8,567 nucleotides of DNA. Source: Faecalibacterium sp. UBA1360 (GTDB lineage: Bacteria; Bacillota; Clostridia; Oscillospirales; Ruminococcaceae). Shown piece after piece: positions 1 through 5,521 of the stretch. The DNA is taken from the NCBI GenBank assembly GCA_002306375.1, contig DBRU01000056.1:24495-33061 (forward strand). The letters run 5' to 3'. Position 1 is the first letter of the stretch. Every line of letters starts with the position of its first letter. The translations under genes were made by a program, and so were the position numbers. The notes under the pieces were generated by a model. The model was not told the DNA's origin. It made no database searches and saw only the letters and a program-made list of their open reading frames with translations.

Positions 1-216
1 GACTATGTGGGCGGCGTCTGCGGCGGCGGCGGCAACATCCAAAACTGCGTCAACACCGGCAAGGTCACCGGCAGCAATTTTGTGGGCGGCGTCTGCGGCG
101 GCGGCGGCTTCAGCAGCGCTGTCCAAAACTGCGCCAACACCGGCACGGTCGGCGGCGTCGACTATGTGGGCGGCGTCTGCGGCTACAACATCGGTACCAT
201 CACCAACTGCTACTGG
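1..216 (+). repeat. GLUG repeat array 1 (partial, 3 repeats)
   Basis: Three in-frame repeats each contain GGVCG followed 8-11 residues later by NC. The last one runs into NCYWL. The array is cut by the left edge of the window. The core DNA word gtgggcggcgtctgcgg recurs at 7, 85 and 166. Confidence 0.85.
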
Positions 217-3200
217 CTGGAAAATACCGCCGACGCCGGCATCGGCATCTGCGCCGGCATCGGCACCACCACCTCCAAAACCGCCGAGGAGTTCGCCTCC
301 GGCGAGGTGTGCTACCTGCTCAACGGCAAGAACACTGATCCCCAGACCAACGCATGGTTCCAGAATCTGGACAATGGCGAGGAAACGGATGCTTACCCCG
401 TGCCGGATGCCACCCACGGCGCCGTGTACACCGGGGCGGAGCAGAATTGCGACGGCACCTCCAAAAATGGAATTTACACCAACACCCAGCCCGACCAAAT
501 CCAGCGTGCCAAACATGCCTTTGGCGAGGATGGCTTGTGCACAGGTTGCGGCGGCTACGAGCCCGCCGTTTGGAACGAAGCGGACAACCACTACGAAATT
601 TCCAACGCCGGGCAGCTGTTCTGGTTCGCGGCGCTGGTCAACGGGGACAACGCCCACGCCGAGTTTGACGGCAAGAACGCCGCCGCCAGCGCGGTGCTGA
701 TGAATGACATCACCATCCCCGGGGGCTGCAACTGGACTTCCATCGGCAGCAATTACAGCAACCAATACACCGGCGCCTTTGACGGTGCGGGCCACACCAT
801 CGACGGCATGGTCGTCAGCAGCCCGGACAGCGATAATCAAGGCTTTGTGGGCTACCTGGGCGCGGGCGGTACCATCCGGAACCTGACCCTGGGCAAGAAC
901 TGCTCGGTCACCAGCAGCGGCTATGTGGGCGGCGTCTGCGGTTTCAACCAGGGCGCCATCCAGAACTGCGTCAACAACGGCGATGTCACCGGCGACGATT
1001 TTGTGGGCGGCGTCTGCGGCTACAGCAACGGCGGCGCCATCGAAAACTGCGTCAACAACGGCTCGGTCACCGGCGGCAACGAGTATGTGGGCGGCGTCTG
1101 CGGCTACGGCACCGGCACCCTCACCAACTGCACCAACACCGGCACGATCACCGGCAGCAGCTATGTGGGCGGCGTCTGCGGCGACAATGGAAGCGAGACC
1201 ACCATCACCAACTGCACCAACACCGGCGCGGTCAGCGGCGGCAGCCGTGTGGGCGGCATCTGCGGCAGCAACTACGGCACCCTCACCAACTGCTACTGGC
1301 TGGATACATCCTGCTCCACCGGCATTGGCAGCGGCAGCGGCACTTCGGAGAAGGTGGAAGCCAAAACCGCCGAACAGTTCGCCTCCGGCGAGGTGTGCTA
1401 CCTGCTCAACGGCTCCACTTCCGGCGATGACAACGCCTGGCGGCAGAACCTGGGCGAAAGCGCCGACACCTGCCCCGTGCCGGACAGCACCCACGGCATC
1501 GTCTACCCCACCTACCGCTGCGACGGCAGCATGGAGGTGGTCGGTTACAACAACAATGGCGCGGCAACGGCTGATCACGACTATGTTGACAACGGCTTCT
1601 GCACTGTTTGCGGCGTCTACGAGCCCGCCAAACAGAACGAGGACAACGTCTACGAAATTTCCAACGCCGGGCAGCTGTTCTGGTTTGCGGCGCTGGTCAA
1701 CGGCACGCTGGAGGGCGTGACCAAGAACGCCGCCGCCAGCGCGGTGCTGACCACCGACATCACCATCCCCGAGGGCCACAACTGGACTTCCATGGGCAGC
1801 AATAGCAACCAATACACCGGCACCTTTGACGGTGCGGGCTATACCATCGACGGCATGGTCGTCAACAGCCCGGACAGCGACAGCTATAATCTGGGCTTTG
1901 TGGGCAGCCTGGGCGCGGGCGGTACCATTCAGAACCTGACCATGGGCAAGAACTGCTCGGTCATTGGCAATAACACTATGGGCATTCTCTGCGGTTTCAA
2001 CCAGGGCACCATCCAGAACTGCACCAACAACGGCACGATCAACGGCAGCGGCGGCCAGATAGGCGGCGTCTGCGGCAGCAACAGCGGCACCATCCAGAAC
2101 TGCACCAACAACGGCGCGATCACCGGCTTTTCTTCTGTGGGCGGCGTCTGTGGCATCAACCTCGGCAATGTCCAAAACTGCGCCAACACCGGCGCGGTCA
2201 GCGGCGATGATGCTTGGGTGGGCGGCGTCTGCGGCCAAAACAGCTACACCGGCAGCTTCACCAGCTGCTACAACACCGGCACGGTCACCGGTGGCAGCAA
2301 GGTGGGCGGCGTCTGCGGCTTAAGCGACAGCAACGTCACCAACTGCTACTGGCTGGATACATCCTGCTCCACCGGCATTGGCGAAGGCAGCGGCGAAGCC
2401 ACCAGCAAAACCGCCGAGGAGTTCGCCTCCGGCGAGGTGTGCTGGCTGCTCAACGGCGAGAGCGCCGACGGCGTCTGGCGGCAGACCCTGGGCTGCGATG
2501 CTTTCCCCAACTTCACCGGCCTGGCCGTGAGCATGGCAGACGACGGTAAGTACGTCAACCAGATGGGCGACTATAGCCTTCAGGGTACCTCCTTGAGCCT
2601 GGCCGGCGATGTGGGCGTCAACTTCTACATGCAGCCGACGGTCGAAGGCGAACCCTCTGATGTTGCAGGCCTGACCATGAAGTTCACCCTGCCCAACGGC
2701 ACGACCGAGGAAAGCCAGGCGGAGCAAAAAGAGGTTGGCAACGAAACGTATTACACCTTCACCTGCCACGTGGCAGCCAAAGAGATGACCCGGGACATCA
2801 CCGCCCAGCTGTACAAAGAAGACGGGACCGCGGCCAGCAGCGTGTACACCTACACCGTGCGCGACTACGCCGACTATATTCTGGAACATAGCGACACGTA
2901 CATCGATGTGCAGGACCTGGTCGAGGCGATGCTCAACTACGGCGGCTATGCCCAGACCTACTTCAACTACCACACCGACGACCTGGCCAGCGAGGGCGTT
3001 GACCTGACCACCGAGATGAACGATGTCACCGCCCAAACGCTGGCGAAATATGTCCGCACAGTGACCGGCAGCGTGGCGGGCATTACCTACAAAGGCAATA
3101 CCCTGCTGCTGGAAGCCAACACCGACATCCGCTACTACTTCACGCTGGCGGAAGGCGCTGACATCACTGCGTACACCTTCGCCTACGGTGACGAGGTACT

Positions 3201-3459
3201 GACCCCGGTCGCCAAGGACGGCATGTACTATGTGCAGATCTCCGACATTCCGGCCGCTGACCTGGACCAGACCTATACGCTGACCGTCAGCAACGCCGAG
3301 GGAAGCAAACAGACCATTGATTACAGCGTCTACGCCTACGCCTACGAGATACTGAACAGCGGTACTTATGGCACGGCGTTGGACAACGTGGTCAAGGCGC
3401 TGTACCTCTACGGTGTGGAAGCCGCTGACTACGCCGCCAATATCGACAGCGCGGCGTAA
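1..3459 (+). CDS. GLUG-repeat cysteine-rich surface protein, 5' end missing
   Basis: The reading frame is open from base 1 to the TAA at 3457-3459 (1152 residues), so the true start lies left of the window. The visible protein has three arrays of GLUG-like repeats (consensus GGVCGxxxGTIxNCxNTGxVTG; residues about 1-72, 308-431 and 660-782). Each array ends in NCYWL and a stretch containing TAEEFASGEVCYLLNG. Arrays are separated by a linker with a CxxC knuckle (C180/C183 and C534/C537, preceded by His), then YEISNAGQLFWFAALVNG and a FDGAGxTIDGMVV segment. From about residue 841 the protein is non-repetitive, with a VGVNFYM motif and an all-beta look. GLUG proteins of Clostridia are typically secreted or cell-surface proteins, often adhesin-like; that role is inferred here. 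No LPXTG motif or terminal membrane helix is visible at the C-terminus. The signal peptide and any anchor must be in the missing N-terminal part. It is probably unrelated to the operon that follows. Confidence 0.9.
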   Translation, partial: DYVGGVCGGGGNIQNCVNTGKVTGSNFVGGVCGGGGFSSAVQNCANTGTVGGVDYVGGVCGYNIGTITNCYWLENTADAGIGICAGIGTTTSKTAEEFASGEVCYLLNGKNTDPQTNAWFQNLDNGEETDAYPVPDATHGAVYTGAEQNCDGTSKNGIYTNTQPDQIQRAKHAFGEDGLCTGCGGYEPAVWNEADNHYEISNAGQLFWFAALVNGDNAHAEFDGKNAAASAVLMNDITIPGGCNWTSIGSNYSNQYTGAFDGAGHTIDGMVVSSPDSDNQGFVGYLGAGGTIRNLTLGKNCSVTSSGYVGGVCGFNQGAIQNCVNNGDVTGDDFVGGVCGYSNGGAIENCVNNGSVTGGNEYVGGVCGYGTGTLTNCTNTGTITGSSYVGGVCGDNGSETTITNCTNTGAVSGGSRVGGICGSNYGTLTNCYWLDTSCSTGIGSGSGTSEKVEAKTAEQFASGEVCYLLNGSTSGDDNAWRQNLGESADTCPVPDSTHGIVYPTYRCDGSMEVVGYNNNGAATADHDYVDNGFCTVCGVYEPAKQNEDNVYEISNAGQLFWFAALVNGTLEGVTKNAAASAVLTTDITIPEGHNWTSMGSNSNQYTGTFDGAGYTIDGMVVNSPDSDSYNLGFVGSLGAGGTIQNLTMGKNCSVIGNNTMGILCGFNQGTIQNCTNNGTINGSGGQIGGVCGSNSGTIQNCTNNGAITGFSSVGGVCGINLGNVQNCANTGAVSGDDAWVGGVCGQNSYTGSFTSCYNTGTVTGGSKVGGVCGLSDSNVTNCYWLDTSCSTGIGEGSGEATSKTAEEFASGEVCWLLNGESADGVWRQTLGCDAFPNFTGLAVSMADDGKYVNQMGDYSLQGTSLSLAGDVGVNFYMQPTVEGEPSDVAGLTMKFTLPNGTTEESQAEQKEVGNETYYTFTCHVAAKEMTRDITAQLYKEDGTAASSVYTYTVRDYADYILEHSDTYIDVQDLVEAMLNYGGYAQTYFNYHTDDLASEGVDLTTEMNDVTAQTLAKYVRTVTGSVAGITYKGNTLLLEANTDIRYYFTLAEGADITAYTFAYGDEVLTPVAKDGMYYVQISDIPAADLDQTYTLTVSNAEGSKQTIDYSVYAYAYEILNSGTYGTALDNVVKALYLYGVEAADYAANIDSAA
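922..1293 (+). repeat. GLUG repeat array 2 (5 repeats)
   Basis: Five in-frame GLUG-like repeats: four with GGVCG and one with GGIC. Each has a second Cys in an NC pair. They are separated by NTGxxTG or NNGxVTG segments, and the array ends in NCYWL. Confidence 0.85.
1978..2346 (+). repeat. GLUG repeat array 3 (5 repeats)
   Basis: Five in-frame repeats. The first is degenerate (MGILCG in place of GGVCG), and the fourth has SC in place of NC. The array ends in NCYWL, as in arrays 1 and 2. Confidence 0.85.
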
Positions 3460-3463
3460 GGGG

Positions 3464-3492
3464 TTGCTTTTTGCCCCGTAAACCAGTACAAT
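3464..3492 (+). promoter_or_regulatory. Putative sigma-A promoter for the peptide operon
   Basis: TTGCTT at 3464-3469 (3 of 6 to the -35 consensus) lies 17 bp upstream of TACAAT at 3487-3492 (5 of 6 to the -10 consensus). It sits in the only gap before the small peptide gene and would give a 5' leader of about 25 bases. The spacing is ideal, but the -35 box is weak. No convincing T-tract terminator separates it from the upstream gene. Confidence 0.5.
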
Positions 3493-3507
3493 CGATATAC
3501 ACAAGCA

Positions 3508-3514
3508 AAGGAGG
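3508..3514 (+). promoter_or_regulatory. Strong ribosome binding site of the small peptide gene
   Basis: AAGGAGG is a full Shine-Dalgarno match, 8 bases before the ATG at 3523. It is the best site in the window and supports translation of the 35-codon frame at a high rate. Confidence 0.8.
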
Positions 3515-3522
3515 ACCCCCCC

Positions 3523-3630
3523 ATGGACAAGCAGACCTACCAGACCCCCGAAATGGAGATCACCCGCTTCGACGCCGAGGACATCATCCGCACGAGCGGC
3601 TTGGACGAGAATGAAACGCCCATTGCCTAA
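3523..3630 (+). CDS. Candidate RiPP-like precursor peptide with YxxPxM leader motif
   Basis: A 35-residue acidic peptide preceded by a full Shine-Dalgarno and its own putative promoter. The N-terminal half contains TYQTPEMEITRF: Tyr6, Pro9 and Met11 match the YxxPxL motif that lasso peptide leaders use to bind the PqqD-like RRE protein. The middle is DAEDII, followed by RTSG (residues 23-26) and an acidic tail that ends ETPIA. A leader/core split near Thr24-Ser25-Gly26 would resemble the Thr at -2 and Gly at +1 of lasso precursors; this is inference. Potential modification sites in the tail are Thr24, Ser25 and Thr32. There is no Cys. It lies upstream of a PqqD-like gene, a kinase, a peptidase and an exporter, which fits a substrate role. 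It is separated from them by a strong hairpin. The lasso arginine-to-glycine spacing rule (G four residues after the YxxPxL Leu) is not met: position 15 is Arg. Confidence 0.75.
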   Translation: MDKQTYQTPEMEITRFDAEDIIRTSGLDENETPIA

Positions 3631-3645
3631 GTTTACCAGAAAAAC

Positions 3646-3679
3646 GAACCCCCTTTCCCCCGCGGGGGAAAGGGGGTTC
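3646..3679 (+). terminator. Perfect 16-bp GC-rich hairpin after the peptide gene (leaky terminator or 3' stabiliser)
   Basis: The arms at 3646-3661 and 3664-3679 are perfectly complementary with only GC between them, so the real loop is about 4 bases. It begins 15 bases after the peptide stop codon. On the + strand no T-run follows, so full termination is doubtful. It could partially terminate, or shield the 3' end of a short precursor mRNA, giving more peptide than enzyme. Five A residues (3640-3644) precede it, which would form a U-run for minus-strand transcripts. Confidence 0.6.
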
Positions 3680-3708
3680 CCCTTATGCAAAAAAATATGA
3701 GGTGACTC

Positions 3709-4128
3709 ATGAAAAAAATAGTGATTCTTTTGGTCGCCCTGGCCCTGTGCGCCCTGGCCGCCGTCTTTTTCCTGACCCGGGGCCGCAACACCGCCCCGGA
3801 TGCCTCCGCCCCCGACACCTCCGCCGGCGACGCCGCGACCCCCGACGCCGCCGAGGACGCCGAAACCGAACTGCCCCTGATCGCCTACGACCCAGACAGC
3901 GACGCCACCGACAGCGACGCCGCCGCGCCCGACGCCGCGACCCCCGCCCCTGACGCCGACACCGCCGCGCCCGACGCCGCGACCCCCGCGCCCGACGCCG
4001 ACACCGCCGACAGCGACACCGCCGACAGCGACAGCGCCGGCGACGCCGACCCCGACGCCACGGCCACCCCGGACCCCGACCAGTCGGGCGACGGCGTCAT
4101 TGAACTGCCCTTTGTCCCGGTGGAATGA
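3709..4128 (+). CDS. Membrane-anchored Asp/Ala/Pro-rich low-complexity protein
   Basis: 139 residues with no recognised domain. Residues 1-3 are MKK, and residues 4-23 form a hydrophobic segment followed by TRGR, so this is a signal peptide or N-terminal anchor. The Cys in LALC lacks a small residue before it, so a lipoprotein is unlikely. The rest is low complexity, dominated by Asp, Ala, Pro and Thr with about 26 Asp and almost no basic residues, including a perfect 14-residue tandem repeat (see 3922-4005). Two less simple islands remain: ETELPLIAYDP near residues 50-60 and VIELPFVPVE at the C-terminus. The start is supported by GAGGTGA at 3699-3705, only 3-4 bases from the ATG. The stop is 4 bp before the kinase gene, so it is probably co-transcribed with it. 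Its role is unknown. An extracytoplasmic acidic spacer or ion-binding tail is possible. High GC makes codon bias weak evidence, but the signal-like N-terminus and the ribosome site argue that it is real. Confidence 0.75.
   Translation: MKKIVILLVALALCALAAVFFLTRGRNTAPDASAPDTSAGDAATPDAAEDAETELPLIAYDPDSDATDSDAAAPDAATPAPDADTAAPDAATPAPDADTADSDTADSDSAGDADPDATATPDPDQSGDGVIELPFVPVE
3922..4005 (+). repeat. 42-bp tandem duplication in the Asp-rich protein gene
   Basis: Units 3922-3963 and 3964-4005 differ at only two bases (both silent) and encode AAPDAATPAPDADT twice. Two 15-bp units (4006-4020 and 4021-4035), encoding ADSDT and ADSDS, follow directly. Confidence 0.9.
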
Positions 4129-4132
4129 GCCT

Positions 4133-4840
4133 ATGCTGACCATCCAACTGGCGGGCCACGCCATCGGCCTGGACTGCCGCTATGACTACCTGCCCCGCCT
4201 GTGCCGGGACTATCGCACCACCTGCCCGCCCGAATGGACCGTGGCCGCCGACGACCGGGACCTTTTGCGGGAAAACCCCGACGGCGGACCCTGCGCCCCC
4301 GCCTACCTGGAAAGCCTGGCCCTCTACCGCAAGATCTGCGAACGCCTGATCGGGCAGGACATCCTGCTGTTCCACGGCTCCGCCCTGGCCTTCGAGGGGC
4401 GGGCCTACCTGTTCGCCGCGCCCAGCGGCACCGGCAAATCCACCCACGCCGCCCTGTGGCGGCAGGTGTACGGCGAGCGCGTGACCATGATCAACGACGA
4501 CAAACCCCTGCTGCACGTCACCCCGGCCGCCGTCACGGTCTACGGCACACCCTGGGCGGGCAAGGCGGGCCTGCAAACCAACACCAGCGCCCCGGTGGGG
4601 GGCATCGTGCTGCTGCGCCAGGCGCCGGAAAATGACATCCGACCCCTGACCCCCCGCGACGCCTACCCCCGCCTGCTGGGCCAGACCCACCGGGTCGCCG
4701 ACCCCCGGGGCCTGCTGCGCACGCTGGACCTGGTGCGCCGCCTGGCCGACCTGCCCGTGTACGAGCTGGGCTGCACCCCCACGCCCCAGGCCGCCCGCCT
4801 GGCCTGCCGCACCCTGACCCAAAAGGAGACCCTGCCATGA
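4133..4840 (+). CDS. HPr kinase-like P-loop protein (peptide kinase candidate)
   Basis: 235 residues. The central P-loop APSGTGKSTH has Lys102, then NDDKPLL with Asp122-Asp123, and GTPWAGK at 138-144. This is the arrangement of the C-terminal catalytic domain of HPr kinase/phosphorylase. The bacillary HPr-binding N-terminal domain is missing: the protein begins MLTIQLAGHAIGL, as in the short HprK-like proteins of RiPP clusters. Members of that group (ThcoK, PsmK) phosphorylate the C-terminal Ser of lasso precursors; the present peptide ends in Ala, so the target residue would have to differ. ATG 4133 is preferred over the in-frame ATG 4100, because 4100 lies inside the preceding gene and the downstream start gives the expected family N-terminus. 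The ribosome site is weak, suggesting translational coupling to the gene 4 bp upstream. The stop overlaps the next start in ATGA. The fold is well supported, the substrate is not. Confidence 0.85.
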   Translation: MLTIQLAGHAIGLDCRYDYLPRLCRDYRTTCPPEWTVAADDRDLLRENPDGGPCAPAYLESLALYRKICERLIGQDILLFHGSALAFEGRAYLFAAPSGTGKSTHAALWRQVYGERVTMINDDKPLLHVTPAAVTVYGTPWAGKAGLQTNTSAPVGGIVLLRQAPENDIRPLTPRDAYPRLLGQTHRVADPRGLLRTLDLVRRLADLPVYELGCTPTPQAARLACRTLTQKETLP

Positions 4841-5103
4841 AACTGAAAGAAGGATTTTTGCTGCACCGCGCCGGCGACGAAACGCTGGTGGTGGCCAACG
4901 GCCCGGCGGCCGCCGTGTTCAACGGCCTGATCCGCAACAACGACACCGCCGGCTTTATCTTTGAACAATTGCAGCGCCCCACCACCGAGGCGGCCATCGT
5001 GGACGCCATGGTCCGGCGCTACGACGCACCCCGGCAGCGCATCGCCGACGACGTGCACGCCATGGTGCAGCGCCTGCGGGACGAGGGATTTCTGGATGAG
5101 TGA
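4837..5103 (+). CDS. PqqD-family peptide-binding protein (RRE)
   Basis: 88 residues, the usual size for stand-alone PqqD/RRE proteins. It starts MKLKEGFLLHRAGDETLVV (beta-hairpin), has NGPAAAVFNGL and FIFEQLQRPTTEAAIVDAM in the middle, and ends in a helix with VQRLRDEGFLDE, the typical PqqD C-terminus (winged-helix fold). Such proteins bind the leader of a ribosomal peptide and deliver it to modifying enzymes. The lasso B1 protein is the closest functional analogue, and it recognises YxxP in the leader, a motif present in the small peptide at 3523. AAAAGGAGA lies 8-10 bases before the ATG. The start overlaps the kinase stop by 4 bp and the stop overlaps the next start by 8 bp. In lasso clusters B1 is paired with a B2 protease; none is present here. 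Confidence 0.85.
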   Translation: MKLKEGFLLHRAGDETLVVANGPAAAVFNGLIRNNDTAGFIFEQLQRPTTEAAIVDAMVRRYDAPRQRIADDVHAMVQRLRDEGFLDE

Positions 5104-5521
5104 GCCTGTGTCCCCCCTGATGCGGGAGGTGCTTTCGGGCCGGCCGGTGGTCAGCCTGACCGTGGGCGACAGCATGGAACCCCTGCTGCATGACCGCTCC
5201 ACCCGGGTGGTCATCCGCCGGGCAGACTTGCCCCTGCGCCCCGGGGACCTGCCCCTTTACCGCCGGCCCGACGGCCGCTTTGTGCTGCACCGCGTCATCC
5301 GCACCGACGCAAACTTCTACTACACCCGGGGCGACAACCGCACCGGCCTGGAACCTGTGCCCAAAGACTGGGTGCTGGGCGTCGTGACCCACATCTACCG
5401 CGGCCGGCGCCGCTTTGCCGTCACCCACCCGCTCTACCGCGCCTATGTGGCGCTGTGGGGGGCCATCTACCCCCTGCGGTGGGCGGCGTACAAATGCCGG
5501 GGGAGGTGGCGCAGCCTGTGA
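5096..5521 (+). CDS. S24/S26-family serine peptidase, Ser-His type
   Basis: 141 residues. Motifs follow the S26 order: GDSMEPLL with Ser26 as the likely nucleophile (Ser26-Met27), RPGDLPLY (Gly50-Asp51), FVLHRVI with His65 where bacterial signal peptidase I has Lys, and TRGDNRTG (residues 77-84). His at that position is typical of the SipW/ER-type peptidases. No N-terminal membrane helix is visible. Residues about 112-128 (YVALWGAIYPLRWAAYK) may associate with the membrane. The start at ATG 5096 is chosen because the frame upstream lacks family motifs and this ATG gives the short N-terminus. The gene overlaps the PqqD stop by 8 bp and ends in an overlap with the exporter. Its context suggests removal of the leader or maturation during export. 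This is inference. A signal peptidase for another protein is less likely, as no other secreted substrate gene is in the operon except the acidic protein at 3709. Confidence 0.8.
   Translation: MSEPVSPLMREVLSGRPVVSLTVGDSMEPLLHDRSTRVVIRRADLPLRPGDLPLYRRPDGRFVLHRVIRTDANFYYTRGDNRTGLEPVPKDWVLGVVTHIYRGRRRFAVTHPLYRAYVALWGAIYPLRWAAYKCRGRWRSL
5499..5509 (+). promoter_or_regulatory. Ribosome binding site that selects a GTG start for the ABC exporter
   Basis: GGGGGAGGTGG lies 8 bases before GTG 5518 and no comparable site precedes the in-frame ATGs at 5455 and 5494. The GTG overlaps the upstream TGA as GTGA. Confidence 0.7.

Larger units (their letters stand above)
211..2346 (+). repeat. Two tandem modules of about 1.05-1.08 kb within the surface protein gene
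   Basis: The module boundary tactggctgg recurs at 211, 1294 and 2347, giving modules of 1083 and 1053 bp. Between the modules many stretches are nearly identical in DNA: 1283-1329 and 2336-2382 match over 47 bases, and the segment encoding YEISNAGQLFWF occurs at 592 and 1651. Each module holds the TAEEFASGEVC segment, the CxxC linker, the FDGAG segment and one GLUG array. Identity at silent positions suggests recent duplication or ongoing gene conversion. Confidence 0.85.

Noticed and set aside
3459..3480. GGGG/CCCC inverted repeat after the surface protein stop as a terminator
   Set aside because: The stem is only about 4 bp and the T-run sits in the loop, not after the stem.
3523..3630. 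Calling the peptide a lasso peptide
   Set aside because: From Gly26 no Glu/Asp falls at ring position 7-9, and the B2 and C enzymes are absent. Starting the core at Thr24 or Ser25 would give 8- or 7-residue spacing to Glu31, but this is special pleading.
4100..4132. Earlier ATG at 4100 for the kinase gene
   Set aside because: It lies inside the coding end of the Asp-rich gene and adds 11 residues with no family match. ATG 4133 gives the expected start.
2320..4164. A 614-residue open frame on the minus strand
   Set aside because: It is antisense to the surface protein, the peptide gene and the Asp-rich gene. It contains low-complexity Gly/Val/Gly-Arg runs and no family motif, and crosses the strong hairpin. 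High GC gives such long antisense frames by chance.
5455..5517. Earlier ATGs at 5455 and 5494 for the ABC exporter
   Set aside because: They overlap the peptidase gene without a good ribosome site. GTG 5518 has GGAGG at the right distance and the GTGA overlap common in this operon.
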